Of a stretch of DNA of 64,000 nt, positions 17,376 through 26,805 are shown piece after piece (the first letter of the stretch is position 1; each line of letters starts with the position of its first letter). The DNA is from Chitinophaga deserti (GTDB taxonomy: Bacteria > Bacteroidota > Bacteroidia > Chitinophagales > Chitinophagaceae): assembly GCF_003149455.1 (NCBI RefSeq), contig NZ_QFFK01000001.1:186001-250000 (forward strand), in the 5' to 3' direction. The translations under genes were made by a program, and so were the position numbers. The notes beneath the pieces were generated by a model. It did no database searches and had not been told where the DNA came from. It worked only from the letters and a program-made list of their open reading frames with translations.

Positions 17376-18956
17376 TCAATGCGCATGTTCCGACGCTTCT
17401 TTCATGGCGGATGCGCTGAGGTTTCTTTTCTTCACAAGCAGCATTACCGGCAGCACGCATATGAAGAAGATGCCTACGATGCGGAATGCGTCGAGATAAG
17501 TGAGTATGTATGCCTGTTTGGTTACAAGTCCGTCGAGCATGGAAAGGCTGGCCCGGTGAGCATCAGCCGCCGTCATTCCCTTAGCTATCATGGCGTTCCC
17601 CATTTGCTGGAGGCGCTCGGTGGCAATGGGACTATCAGGCCCTACATACGGCAGCAATTGGGTACGGTGCTCCAGGTATTGCCGCGCCACGTAGGTATTC
17701 ATGAACGCAATACCGAAGGAGCCTCCCAGCTGGCGGAGCATGTTATTGATGGCGATGCCCTGTGGCATTTCGTGCGGTGCAAGCCCCGATACTGCCTGAT
17801 TTGTAAGTGGTACACTCAGCATGGCAGAGCCTACACCACGCAGCAACAGGGGAATGAAGAAGAACATCTCCCCCGCATCCGGACTGGCGGCCGACATCCA
17901 GAAACAGAATATCGCGAATATGATAAAGCCCCCTGTGATGAGGTACTTTGGCGGTACACCCCGCTGAATGGCTTTACCCACCATGGGCATCATTACCGCC
18001 GCCATAATAGCCCCCGGAAACAGGCTTTCCCCGGTTAATGTTGGGGTATAACCCATCACCCGCTGCATCCATACCGGGTACACGAACATGGAACAGTAAA
18101 TACCCATACCCATGATAAAGGTGAGCAGGGTGGTTATGGCCAGCGTCCGGTTTTTGAGTACGTGCAGGTTCACCGCAGGTGCATCCGTTCGCAGTTCCCA
18201 CCAGATAAAGGCGATGAAGGAAACTGCTGCCGCAATGGTAAGCACTACAATGTGCGTAGCCGCAAACCAGTCTTCCGACTGCCCTTTCTCCAGAATATAC
18301 TGCAGGCTGCCTACCCATATGATGAGGAGCAGGATGCCGAGGTAATCGATCTTGATAGCCTTCCGGTTGATGTTGTATTCGTTCGGCAGTTTGTCGATGA
18401 AAGTAAATACGAGGAAAGCAGCTATGATACCGATGGGTACGTTCAGGTCGAAGATGAGCGACCAGTGGAAGTTATCCACGATAATGCCGCCCAGTGTGGG
18501 CCCTACGGTTGGACCGATAATAACCCCCATCCCAAAGATCGCTGATGCCGTGGGGCGTTCATATATCTCGAAAGTATCGAACAGGATGGATTGTGAAGTA
18601 CTCAGCAGTGCCCCTCCGCCTACGCCCTGCAAAAAGCGCCAGGCCACCAGTTCCCACAGGCTGCCCGATTGCCCGCACATATACGAAGCAAAAGTGAAGA
18701 TGAGGATGGAGGTGAGGTAATAGTTTTTCCGGCCGAAATAGGAAGCAAGAAACCCGGTCATGGGGATCACGATCACGTTAGCGATGGCATATGCGGTGAT
18801 GACCCATGAGGCGTCTTCGATCGTGGCGCCCAGGTTGCCGCTGATCTGCGACAGCGCCACGTTCACAATCGTGGTATCTATCAGCTCCAGCATGGTAGCG
18901 GAGATGACGGTGGCCACGATGATCCATTTGGCGAGCCCTTTTGGTTTCGCTGTCAT
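17376..18956 (-). CDS. DHA2-family MFS multidrug efflux permease (EmrB-like)
   Basis: A 526-residue inner-membrane transporter with about 14 hydrophobic segments, as in the DHA2 drug:H+ antiporter family. The family's TM1 motif ATMLELIDTTIVNVAL is at about 20-35, motif A-like GFLASYFGRKNYY near 68-80, and antiporter motif C-like GMGVIIGPTVGPTLGG near 142-157. It starts 4 bp after the HlyD-type adaptor stop and is followed 19 bp later by a TolC-like gene, so the three proteins should form a tripartite pump. A divergent MarR gene probably controls the unit. Substrates cannot be deduced. Confidence 0.94.
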   Translation of the reverse strand: MTAKPKGLAKWIIVATVISATMLELIDTTIVNVALSQISGNLGATIEDASWVITAYAIANVIVIPMTGFLASYFGRKNYYLTSILIFTFASYMCGQSGSLWELVAWRFLQGVGGGALLSTSQSILFDTFEIYERPTASAIFGMGVIIGPTVGPTLGGIIVDNFHWSLIFDLNVPIGIIAAFLVFTFIDKLPNEYNINRKAIKIDYLGILLLIIWVGSLQYILEKGQSEDWFAATHIVVLTIAAAVSFIAFIWWELRTDAPAVNLHVLKNRTLAITTLLTFIMGMGIYCSMFVYPVWMQRVMGYTPTLTGESLFPGAIMAAVMMPMVGKAIQRGVPPKYLITGGFIIFAIFCFWMSAASPDAGEMFFFIPLLLRGVGSAMLSVPLTNQAVSGLAPHEMPQGIAINNMLRQLGGSFGIAFMNTYVARQYLEHRTQLLPYVGPDSPIATERLQQMGNAMIAKGMTAADAHRASLSMLDGLVTKQAYILTYLDAFRIVGIFFICVLPVMLLVKKRNLSASAMKEASEHAH

Positions 18957-18960
18957 GCGT

Positions 18961-20004
18961 CTAGTATTTTAAAGCCACTTCCACGCTCAGGCCGGCGCGC
19001 AGGCGGTCGAGGTATTGGTCAGCATTGTCAATGGATATTTTAACAGGTACACGCTGCACAATCTTCACGAAGTTACCGGTAGCATTATCGGGCGGCAGCA
19101 GGGAGAATTTGGCACCCGTAGCGCGGGAAATAGCAACCACATGCCCTTTCAGATGCAATCCGCTGATACCATCCACCTCAATATCGGCCTCCTGGCCTAC
19201 GGTGATATGCGCGAGCTGTGTTTCCTTGAAGTTGGCTACTATGTAAAAGCCATTCTCGTCCACAATCGTGAAGAGGCTTTGGCCGGCCTGTACAAATTGC
19301 CCTGCTTCCACATTCTTTTTGCCGATGCGGCCCGTAATGTTAGCAGTTACGTTGGTATAGCTCAGCTTCAGCTTCGCCTGGCCTACAGCGGCCTGTTTAC
19401 TTGCCAGCAGGGCTTCTGCCTGCTGTACTTTGGCTGCGGCTACCTGAACAGCAGAGCGGGCCAGGGTAATGTTGTCCTGTGCTGCCTGGTATTGCTTGTC
19501 GTTAGTGAGGCTCGCAGCCTTGGTATCGTCGAGCTGGCGGTTGGTTATGGCATGATCGTCGAAAAGGTTCTGATCGCGCCGGAGGTCGGCAGTAGATTTA
19601 TCCTTCCGCACCAATGCTACCTGCGCGTTGGATTGTGCCACGGTAATGCCTGCCTGGGCATTTACCAGGTTAGCGCGTGCAGTTGCCACATCTGCGGCAG
19701 CCTGCAGCTGGTCGGCTTCCGCCTGCTGAAGTGCAATCCGGTATTCCTCATCGTCGATGGTTACCAGGGTATCATGCCGGTGCACATTACCGTAATCCTG
19801 AACGCTAAGCCCATTCACGTAGCCAGCCACACGGGCTATTACGGGAGCGGAATGCCCTTCTACCTGTGCGTTGTCTGTAGTTTCGTGATGACGGGCATAA
19901 AGCCATTGTTTTACGCCGAATATGGCGCCGAGAATCAGTATGGCGACAAAGATCAGTCGCGCCACGAGTTTGCCCTTACGCGGGCTTGCGGGTGCAGTTT
20001 CCAT
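18961..20004 (-). CDS. HlyD/EmrA-family efflux periplasmic adaptor
   Basis: A 347-residue membrane-fusion protein with one N-terminal transmembrane helix (about 13-32), a lipoyl-like domain (APVIARVAGYVNGLSVQDYG... VTIDDEEYRIAL), a long alpha-helical hairpin rich in A and Q (about 85-205), and a beta-barrel end (NVTANITGRIGKKNVEAGQFVQAGQ, FKETQLAHITVGQEADIEVDG). The VTANITGRI motif is typical of EmrA. It is the first gene of the tripartite pump unit and is read divergently from the MarR gene 20148-20633 from a promoter at 20031-20061. Confidence 0.94.
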   Translation of the reverse strand: METAPASPRKGKLVARLIFVAILILGAIFGVKQWLYARHHETTDNAQVEGHSAPVIARVAGYVNGLSVQDYGNVHRHDTLVTIDDEEYRIALQQAEADQLQAAADVATARANLVNAQAGITVAQSNAQVALVRKDKSTADLRRDQNLFDDHAITNRQLDDTKAASLTNDKQYQAAQDNITLARSAVQVAAAKVQQAEALLASKQAAVGQAKLKLSYTNVTANITGRIGKKNVEAGQFVQAGQSLFTIVDENGFYIVANFKETQLAHITVGQEADIEVDGISGLHLKGHVVAISRATGAKFSLLPPDNATGNFVKIVQRVPVKISIDNADQYLDRLRAGLSVEVALKY

Positions 20005-20030
20005 TGTGTGTGTTTATCAAGAAATGGGGC

Positions 20031-20061
20031 CAAAGGTAAACCAAGCTTACCAATTAGACAA
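20031..20061 (-). promoter_or_regulatory. Promoter of the emrA-emrB-tolC-like unit
   Basis: On the minus strand TTG (20061-20059) is followed 20 bp later by TACCTTTG (20038-20031), a full match to TAnnTTTG. It lies 27 bp before the adaptor ATG. Confidence 0.7.
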
Positions 20062-20071
20062 ATAAGTTGAC
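20057..20071. promoter_or_regulatory. Possible MarR operator overlapping both -33 elements
   Basis: GACAA-ATAAG-TTGAC is an imperfect inverted repeat (4 of 5 arm bases) that overlaps the -33 TTG of both divergent promoters, the right place for mutual repression. Assignment to the MarR protein is inference. Confidence 0.4.
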
Positions 20072-20096
20072 CTTCTTCAAAATATTATTATCTTTG
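20067..20096 (+). promoter_or_regulatory. Promoter of the MarR-family gene
   Basis: TTG at 20067-20069 and TATCTTTG at 20089-20096 have a 19-bp spacer, a complete Bacteroidota promoter. It explains why the open frame starting at the TTG is not the true protein start. Confidence 0.7.
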
Positions 20097-20105
20097 TATG
20101 ACAAA
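20093..20105. promoter_or_regulatory. Second possible MarR operator at the transcription start
   Basis: TTTGT-ATG-ACAAA is a perfect 5-bp inverted repeat that overlaps the end of the MarR -7 box, a likely autoregulation site. Short arms mean it could be chance. Confidence 0.35.
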
Positions 20106-20147
20106 AGGAATATTTTAGCCCTTCATCCAAACACTGTCCGCACCACC

Positions 20148-20633
20148 ATGACAATTTCTGATAAGGACCAACAACTGACTGATATTATTGCACAACGGCA
20201 TAAGCTGCTGATAAGATTGCTGAGCATTGTAAAAAAAGATTACGATGCCCGCCTCACCGAGCATTTGCAAAAGAATGGTTATGCCGATTTTAAGATTGGC
20301 GACATGGTGCTTATGGCGAACATCTCTACGGAAGGCACCATTAATAATGAGCTGGCTAAAAAGGCACGCATCACCAAGCAGGCGATGAGTAAGGTGGTTA
20401 AGAACCTGGAGGCAAGCGATTACATTGTAACCCGCAAGCATGAAACCGACAAGCGCGCTACAGTTATCTTTTTAAGTGAGAAAGGGAAGCAGCTCATGAT
20501 CGATATGTTCGGAGCCGTTACAGGTATTCAGGAGTATTACACCAGCATTATCGGGGAGCAGGATGCCGACCTGCTGCGCGACATACTTTTCCGCCTTGTT
20601 TCGGAAGTTTGCCCAAGCGCGGTAAATACATAA
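20148..20633 (+). CDS. MarR-family transcriptional regulator
   Basis: A 161-residue winged-helix regulator. The HTH region ELAKKARITKQAMSKVVKNLEASDYI is followed by the wing TRKHETDKRATVIFLSEKGKQL, as in MarR/SlyA proteins, with flanking helices for dimer formation. An upstream start at 20067 would be a TTG that is part of the promoter, so ATG 20148 is chosen. It is divergent from the emrA-emrB-tolC-like unit, and its sites overlap both promoters, so it likely represses the pump and itself and responds to a small exported compound. Confidence 0.92.
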   Translation: MTISDKDQQLTDIIAQRHKLLIRLLSIVKKDYDARLTEHLQKNGYADFKIGDMVLMANISTEGTINNELAKKARITKQAMSKVVKNLEASDYIVTRKHETDKRATVIFLSEKGKQLMIDMFGAVTGIQEYYTSIIGEQDADLLRDILFRLVSEVCPSAVNT

Positions 20634-20775
20634 ATAATGCAGGCAGCAGCCGGCATTTACTTTACCATTTAACAGCCGTTGCGTCGCACACTGCAGCTGA
20701 TTGAACTACTATCATCTTCTTTTTAAAACAAAATTGCTACTGTAAATTCAGCGGGCATTACTGTGCGCCGGAAGT

Positions 20776-20806
20776 AAAAAAAGATGCCGGCTCAGACGAG
20801 ACCGGC
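20776..20806 (-). terminator. Probable terminator after the lyase gene
   Basis: On the minus strand GCCGG and CCGGC arms (11-base loop) are followed by ATC and a run of Ts (20776-20782). It lies about 57 bp past the lyase stop, so it would end the GH95-GH29-lyase unit. The stem is short. Confidence 0.55.
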
Positions 20807-20862
20807 GTTATCATATTCCACGTCTACAGTAAAAATCTTTATGCGTTCATGTATATAATATC

Positions 20863-22071
20863 TTAAAGTTTAACCAACCAGATTTCAGGATTGCGAACCG
20901 GCAGGTTGCGCAATACCTCTTCTACAGCCGAGTTATGAGGCAATCGCTCCCACAACCGGAAATACTCTTCTTTTTTATAAGCCACGGCTGCAAATAACAG
21001 GAAAGGATGCGCCATGGGCCACTCTTCCCAATACATTACGTCTTTGCCGCAAGGCCATAAATCTTTTTGCTGAACATAGGGGTACATAAAGGATATGCCT
21101 TTACTTATTGACCTCCCTCCGGAAGTCTCATACTGCCAGAGATCCGCGCCGGGTTTGCTGAGGATCTGGCATATGGTAGTCATGGCATCCAGATTGAATA
21201 ACGCATATCCATATGGTTTTGTTCTGCGCAGTTCCAACGGGAAGCTGCCGTCTTCGGCCATCTGCCCGGGCAGCAATACTTCTTTGTAACGGCGTTCGCA
21301 AAAACTCGTCCAGGCGGTATCTTTCAGGAAGGCGGAAAACGCCGCCACCTGCATTACCCAGCAGGTACCGTGGTTGTTTTTCGCCTGCATTTCATCTTTC
21401 CCATAAGGGTGTTCCGTCATCCATTGCAGGTACTCCCGAAACCACCTGCGCACTGCTTCCAGCTCCTGCCCTTTCAACACGCCGGCCTTCTCCATAATCC
21501 GCAGCGCCTGCGCCACTTCGAGGAAGTGAATGGTATCAATTATACCTATACCACGGCCCGTTGCCCTGCCTTTAATAGCCTGTGCATATAACAGGTGCGG
21601 ACTCATGCTGGTAGCACTGTCAGCAAACCATGCCAGCACATGCTTCTTTGCATGCTCCAGCGATGCACGCTTACCGTCTGCCACATAGGCCGCAGCTAAA
21701 GCCCCTACAACACGGCTGAAGCGTACCATTGCCTGGCGGTGCGCCACAAAATTTCCGGGATTGGTTTGCCCGTCGCGCTGTATATACGGACTATCAGCAT
21801 GTACAGGATTGGGCCACCAATAATCACCTTCGGAGTAAAAATCGTGCTTGCCACCGGCACTGCGATCGCAGGACGATGCGGTTACCGTTACCGGCTGTTG
21901 TTGCATAGCCCATGCAGCCTCCGTACGTATCTGCGTACGCCTCACTTCCAGCGCCCGTTTCAGCCAGTCGCCGCCCCCTGCGGTTGCGGTTTGCAGCCAC
22001 ATCAGGCAAACATATACGAGTGCAAGCTTTAAAATGTTGTATCGTTCCATTTCAGGCATTCTGATAATCAT
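20863..22071 (-). CDS. Alginate-lyase-fold polysaccharide lyase family protein
   Basis: A 402-residue exported protein with a signal-like hydrophobic stretch (residues 12-31). Motifs of the Pfam alginate_lyase fold (PL5/PL38-like alpha-toroid) are EGDYWWPNP near 82-90, ARGIGII-like GRGIGIIDT, the catalytic-type KNNHGTCWVMQ segment (N-N-H-G), and the later PYGYALFNLDAM. The fold covers lyases for alginate and glucuronan; which polymer is cut cannot be told. The start overlaps the GH29 stop by four bases (ATGA), so translation is coupled; shorter starts at codons 5 or 8 are possible. It belongs to the GH95-GH29-lyase unit and would release unsaturated uronates. Confidence 0.83.
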   Translation of the reverse strand: MIIRMPEMERYNILKLALVYVCLMWLQTATAGGGDWLKRALEVRRTQIRTEAAWAMQQQPVTVTASSCDRSAGGKHDFYSEGDYWWPNPVHADSPYIQRDGQTNPGNFVAHRQAMVRFSRVVGALAAAYVADGKRASLEHAKKHVLAWFADSATSMSPHLLYAQAIKGRATGRGIGIIDTIHFLEVAQALRIMEKAGVLKGQELEAVRRWFREYLQWMTEHPYGKDEMQAKNNHGTCWVMQVAAFSAFLKDTAWTSFCERRYKEVLLPGQMAEDGSFPLELRRTKPYGYALFNLDAMTTICQILSKPGADLWQYETSGGRSISKGISFMYPYVQQKDLWPCGKDVMYWEEWPMAHPFLLFAAVAYKKEEYFRLWERLPHNSAVEEVLRNLPVRNPEIWLVKL

Positions 22072-23912
22072 GGTAATAACAATTCCATTTGCCGGAACTT
22101 CAATCCTTCTGCGTCAGCACCACCTTCCAGCGCCAGCTTTAGTTCCGTAATACCGGCATTCAGCTGAATCATATCCCATTCCCCATCCGCCCCGGGCGTT
22201 CCTTCCAGCAACTTCCTTCCGGCACTAAGGATAAACCTGCAGTTCTTTGGCCCTCCACCTTCCGCAAATCGCAGCGCTACTTTAAATTTAGTTGGCCTCG
22301 TCAGCCGTATTTTCCAGGTAAGGTATTGCGTTGTGTCTTTCCAGTTTTGTGCAACATCCTTCCCTGCCTTTCCATCGCCATAGCTCCAGCCTTTGCCATG
22401 CAGTGCTGCGTCGAAAGCATGAAATATATGTTGCGCCCTGCCTTCTACCAGCCGGTGTTCTTCTTTTGTTATATCGCCTTTTACATCCAGCACTATCACC
22501 GTTGCCGCAGGGTCTACCCAGGTTTGGGGCATTTCTATCTGTACATCTTTCGGGCTTATGCGCTTCACTTTCAATGGCGCTCCTGTAGCGAGGAGATAAG
22601 CCTTTTCAGGTTCAGCCGTAAGTCCGCCTATGGTCAGTATACCTTCAACAGGCAACTCATACAAGTGGAGGTACAGTCTGTTTCCTTTGCGTGTTACATC
22701 CCCCCACTGTTGTACGGGTAATGGTGATGGCTGAGATCCGTAGATGCTTTCTCCGTTCACTTTCAGCCATTCGCCAATGTTGTGCAGAATGGCAGTATCC
22801 CGCGGATCTATGCGCCCGTTACCCATTGGACCAATATTCATAAGCAGGTTGCCATTGCGTGCCGCTGCCTTTGTGAGGAGGCGGATGAAGAACGCGGGCG
22901 ATTTATGACTATCGTCGTACCTGGAATAACCGTAAGACTCGTTGGTGGTAGGGATGGCTTCCCAATCACCTTCTACCGGGTAAAATGCAGCAGGCCTGTC
23001 GGCAGTATTTTTATAATCTCCGAAAGAAACTGCCGAACTACGTGCCAAGCGCCCGTTCACAACCACATTGACATCCACTTCGCGGATCGCTTTAAGGATG
23101 CGAATATTCTCTGATAAGGGTAATTTATGCGGGGTATCAAACCAAAGAATATCCGGATGATACTTTTGCAGCAACTCCTTTATCTGCGGGATGGCTTTTT
23201 CATCCACATACTTCACTGCTTTGGGCAGTAATTCAGGATGATGATCATACCAGTTGGTGCCGCCATACAGCTGCTTGTCGCCACCGGGGTTCTTATAATC
23301 CCAGTCGTTGCCCGGAGCATCGGGGTGCTCCCAGTCGAAGGCGTGGGAATAATAGAACCCGAAGCGTATACCGTACTTCTTACAGGCTTCTGCCAGTTCC
23401 TGCATAGGATCGCGGCGGAAGGCAGATGCTTTGATAGTATAGTCTCCGATTGCGGATGGGTACATCGCTACGCCGTCGTGATGTTTGGCGGTGATCACCA
23501 GGTACTTCATTCCGGCATCACGGATCGTGCGCACCCATTTATCGGCATTGAATGCTTCCGGGTTAAAAGGTTTCAGCAGTTCGCGGGCATAATCTGCGCG
23601 GGAGATTTTCTCTTTCCGCATGAGATGTTCCGCATATCCACCCACTTTCTTGTTTTTCCACAATCCACCCGGTACGGAGTATACGCCCCAGTGAATAAAA
23701 CACCCAAACCGGGCCTCTCTCCACCAGGCAATGCGTTGCTCGTGACCGTTCATGGAGGCCGTCCACCAGCCATTTACTGCCGAAGCAATAGCCACACTGT
23801 CTCTGCTGGCGGCGCGTTGCATAAGGATGCCTTCGTCATCGCCCTGGAACTGTGCAGTAGCAGGAAGCCCCAAAGCGAGCCCACATCCCAATATCCAACC
23901 TGCCTTTCTCAT
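22068..23912 (-). CDS. GH29-family alpha-L-fucosidase (long form)
   Basis: A 614-residue exported glycosidase (signal peptide about 1-20, ending ATAQ). The GH29 core includes [18 protein letters not shown] (66-83), [12 protein letters not shown] (140-151), [13 protein letters not shown], and the nucleophile region ILWFDT with Asp259. [13 protein letters not shown] lies farther along, and a C-terminal beta-rich module follows. It should remove terminal alpha-L-fucose from a glycan, with retention. The start overlaps the upstream GH95 stop by four bases (ATGA), and the stop overlaps the lyase start, so three genes are translationally coupled. The length exceeds the shorter GH29 at 34.6-36.0 kb because of the extra C-terminal module. 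Confidence 0.92.
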   Translation of the reverse strand: MRKAGWILGCGLALGLPATAQFQGDDEGILMQRAASRDSVAIASAVNGWWTASMNGHEQRIAWWREARFGCFIHWGVYSVPGGLWKNKKVGGYAEHLMRKEKISRADYARELLKPFNPEAFNADKWVRTIRDAGMKYLVITAKHHDGVAMYPSAIGDYTIKASAFRRDPMQELAEACKKYGIRFGFYYSHAFDWEHPDAPGNDWDYKNPGGDKQLYGGTNWYDHHPELLPKAVKYVDEKAIPQIKELLQKYHPDILWFDTPHKLPLSENIRILKAIREVDVNVVVNGRLARSSAVSFGDYKNTADRPAAFYPVEGDWEAIPTTNESYGYSRYDDSHKSPAFFIRLLTKAAARNGNLLMNIGPMGNGRIDPRDTAILHNIGEWLKVNGESIYGSQPSPLPVQQWGDVTRKGNRLYLHLYELPVEGILTIGGLTAEPEKAYLLATGAPLKVKRISPKDVQIEMPQTWVDPAATVIVLDVKGDITKEEHRLVEGRAQHIFHAFDAALHGKGWSYGDGKAGKDVAQNWKDTTQYLTWKIRLTRPTKFKVALRFAEGGGPKNCRFILSAGRKLLEGTPGADGEWDMIQLNAGITELKLALEGGADAEGLKFRQMELLLP

Positions 23913-26467
23913 TTTACTATTATCGTGGTTGTACCTTTTTTAATCTGTACCGCCTGATCCTGTACCGTTGGCAAGTCCAGTGCTGGTAATTTATCCGCAG
24001 CGGAAATGCGCTTGTTCACAGCGAAATCAAAATCCTTCAATCCGCCTGCAGTTTCTTTTGATGCAGGGGCCGCTGCGATATTCACAGGCACTCCGGTTCT
24101 GATAATCCTGCTGCCGGCATCTTTCTGTGAACGGATGTTTGCGGATTGCAGTTTTCCGTTTTTCCATACGATGTCGATTTCCATTCCGCCTTTCACTTTC
24201 AATCCCTTCACGCTGCCGTTGGGCCATGCGGATGGCAATGCCGGTAAAATATGAATCACCCCGTCATGACTTTGCACCAGCATCTCTGTAATCCCGGAGG
24301 TTACCCCAAAGTTGCCGTCTATCTGGAAAGGAGGATGTGCATCAAACAGGTTGGCATAAGAACCGCCGCTGTTGTCTGCCACGCTGATAGAGTCTGCCGT
24401 GGCCAGGAATAATTGCTTATTGAGCATGGTATAGGCATGGTCACCATCTTCGAGGCGAGCCCACCAGTTAATCTTCCAGGCCTTCGACCATCCTGTTCCA
24501 CCATCGCCACGGAGCAGCAGACTGCGCTTTGCGGCGGCAGCCAGTTCGGGCTGACGGCGGGGCGTTATCGCATTACCGGGGAACAGGCCGTAGAGATGTG
24601 AAAGGTGACGGTGACTGTCTTTCGGATCATCCCAGTCGAGGTACCATTCCTGCAGCTGGCCGTATTGACCTGCCTGGAAGGGGTATAGTTTTGCCAGCTT
24701 CTGCCTGATCTGCGATACCAGTTCTTTATCCCGCTTCAGCAATGTGGCTGCGAGCGCAGTACGGTTCAGCAGGTCGTGGATAATAGAAATATCCATGGTG
24801 GAGGCGATGCTTACCGAGCCTTTGCGCACTCCGTTGATACGGAAATTATTCTCCGGGGAAGTAGAGGGGTTGGTAACCCAATGCCCGGATGTATCTTTTA
24901 TGAGCCAGTCCAGCATAAACTCCGTAGCCCCTTTCATGAGTGGGTAAGCAGTTTTTTCGAGGAACACACTGTCTCCCGTATAAGCATAATGCTCCCAGAG
25001 GTGGCGGCACAACCAGGCGCCTGCCATGGGCCAGATGCCCCAGCGGGGATCGCCTCTGGGGTCGCGCCAGTCAAAACCGCCGGAAGGGGCAGTTATAGCC
25101 CATATATCGGCATTGTGGTGTACGGTCCAGCCGGAGAGCCCGTAATTGACTTTGGCGGTCTCTTTGCCGTTCTCTGCAAGCTGGGCGATGAATTCAAACA
25201 GAGGCGCGGCACACTCACTGAGGTTGGCGGTTTCTGCCGGCCAGTAATTCATCTGGGTGTTGATGTTCGTGGTATAGTTAGAGCCCCATGGTGGTTGTAC
25301 TTTATCGTTCCAGATACCCTGGAGGTTCATAGCCGGCCCGCCCTTTCTCGATCCTGCGATCATGAGGTAGCGGCCAAACTGGTAAAGCAGTGTGGTAAGC
25401 TGAGGATCGCGGTTGCCTTTGGCGCGGGTGTATTCCAGCAGCCTTACGTCTGTAGGTTTGCCGGCGGAAGTATCCTTCCCGAGGTCCAGCGCTACCCGGC
25501 TGAAAAGGGGCCGGTAGTCAGCGAGATGGCGTTGCAGCAGGGCACCGTACGCAGTTCCGGCCACCTTTTTCAGGGGTGCCAGTGCAGCGGAGTCCGCCTT
25601 GCGGCCATTGCGCACCGGATCATTATTTGGACCATTATATCCCGTTCCGATAGAAACGAGCAACGTCACTTCCGTGGCGCCTTTGATATGCAGGCCATCT
25701 ACTCCGGCAGTGGAACTACCATCTTTAAGCGTGGCTTTCACATGCACTTCGTAAGGGATGCCTTTGGCGGGATCATATTCTATGGAGCGCTTTTCATACG
25801 GCCGGTGGGGCACGTAAGACGGGCACTGCCCTTTCATCACCAGGTGATCTTTCGCCTTTGCAGCGGTAACAGACTGCATAGGGTTCCGGAAGCTGGCTGT
25901 AAAGTTGATGGCACCTTTGCTGCTGCTTTTCCAGAGGATCACCATCACCTGATCGGGATAGGATACAAAAACCTCCCGCGTAAAACGTACTCCATTCGCA
26001 GTATAAGAAACCGTGGCAGTAGCGGTGTTGAGATCCAACGTGCGCTCATACCCTGTGGTATTTGTAGTATTATCCGTTTTAAGCAACAGGCTGCCTAATG
26101 TAAGGTACCGTGCTGAGTAAGGCCCGAGCATCAACCGGCTGATGGAATCCGCTTTGAGGTACTCCCCGCTCCACAGCGCCTGCCGTACTACAGGCAGCTG
26201 ATTATAAGCATCCGGATTATTACCCACACCCGGCCCGCCGCTCCATAAAAAAGCTTCGTTCAGCTGCAGCTGCTCCTCTTCCACCGACCCAAATACCATA
26301 GCCCCGATACGCCCATTCCCCACTGGCAATGCCTCATTCCAGTTAGCAGCAGGCTGGCGGTACCAGAGCTTCAGCAACGGATCGGCCGGCATCACTTTCT
26401 GTGCCGTCACCGGTGTAGCTGCCAGGCACAACAACCCGGCTACCCAGCCTTTCATCCTTACATTCAT
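23909..26467 (-). CDS. GH95-family alpha-L-fucosidase, first copy
   Basis: An 852-residue exported enzyme. The signal peptide is [23 protein letters not shown] (read in two parts); the frame is open for 10 more codons upstream but this start gives the leader. GH95 landmarks are present: [14 protein letters not shown] near the start, [32 protein letters not shown] (read in parts), the acid-containing [43 protein letters not shown] and [13 protein letters not shown]95 enzymes are inverting and mostly alpha-1,2-L-fucosidases, with some alpha-L-galactosidases. It is the first gene of the unit with GH29 and the lyase, downstream of a cluster of LacI-type operators. Confidence 0.92.
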   Translation of the reverse strand: MNVRMKGWVAGLLCLAATPVTAQKVMPADPLLKLWYRQPAANWNEALPVGNGRIGAMVFGSVEEEQLQLNEAFLWSGGPGVGNNPDAYNQLPVVRQALWSGEYLKADSISRLMLGPYSARYLTLGSLLLKTDNTTNTTGYERTLDLNTATATVSYTANGVRFTREVFVSYPDQVMVILWKSSSKGAINFTASFRNPMQSVTAAKAKDHLVMKGQCPSYVPHRPYEKRSIEYDPAKGIPYEVHVKATLKDGSSTAGVDGLHIKGATEVTLLVSIGTGYNGPNNDPVRNGRKADSAALAPLKKVAGTAYGALLQRHLADYRPLFSRVALDLGKDTSAGKPTDVRLLEYTRAKGNRDPQLTTLLYQFGRYLMIAGSRKGGPAMNLQGIWNDKVQPPWGSNYTTNINTQMNYWPAETANLSECAAPLFEFIAQLAENGKETAKVNYGLSGWTVHHNADIWAITAPSGGFDWRDPRGDPRWGIWPMAGAWLCRHLWEHYAYTGDSVFLEKTAYPLMKGATEFMLDWLIKDTSGHWVTNPSTSPENNFRINGVRKGSVSIASTMDISIIHDLLNRTALAATLLKRDKELVSQIRQKLAKLYPFQAGQYGQLQEWYLDWDDPKDSHRHLSHLYGLFPGNAITPRRQPELAAAAKRSLLLRGDGGTGWSKAWKINWWARLEDGDHAYTMLNKQLFLATADSISVADNSGGSYANLFDAHPPFQIDGNFGVTSGITEMLVQSHDGVIHILPALPSAWPNGSVKGLKVKGGMEIDIVWKNGKLQSANIRSQKDAGSRIIRTGVPVNIAAAPASKETAGGLKDFDFAVNKRISAADKLPALDLPTVQDQAVQIKKGTTTIIVK

Positions 26468-26678
26468 ATTGATGTTACCTGTTTTAATTTGCCGCACCGG
26501 CGCTCCATGGTCCCGGCATTCACAGGGGTACGGAACACAACCATACCACCCGTGAACTTCCCGGAAAACTGGATTTGATTGGAAAAGTACATGATACTAC
26601 TTTTCATAACGCGGTGCCTCGCAGGGCATATATAAAAAAAATTATTCAGTTGATCGTTGGCGACGTGTAATTATTTAA

Positions 26679-26690
26679 GCAAACGTTTGC
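26679..26690. promoter_or_regulatory. LacI-type operator palindrome O1
   Basis: GCAAACGTTTGC is a perfect 12-bp palindrome with a central CG, identical to the core of many LacI/PurR-family sites. It lies 212 bp upstream of the GH95 ATG. Confidence 0.6.
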
Positions 26691-26725
26691 AGGTATCAGG
26701 GCAACCATATCTTTAAAACCATCCT

Positions 26726-26737
26726 GTAAACGTGTAC
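26726..26737. promoter_or_regulatory. LacI-like operator O3, imperfect
   Basis: GTAAACGTGTAC has the central CG of LacI-type sites with one mismatch pair. Its center is 21 bp from that of the perfect site at 26745-26760, two helical turns. Confidence 0.4.
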
Positions 26738-26744
26738 CGAAATT

Positions 26745-26760
26745 ATGCAATCGGTTGCAT
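26745..26760. promoter_or_regulatory. LacI-type operator palindrome O2
   Basis: ATGCAA-TCGG-TTGCAT has perfect 6-bp arms and a central CG, close to the LacI/PurR consensus. No LacI-family gene occurs in this window. Confidence 0.6.
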
Positions 26761-26805
26761 GTAACAAAGCATTATTTTAACGGATACTGGTAGTGGATTC
26801 GCATT

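Noticed and set aside
20067-20147. A 27-codon upstream extension of the MarR gene starting at a TTG
   Set aside because: The TTG is the -33 promoter element and the region contains the -7 box, so translation from it is not possible.
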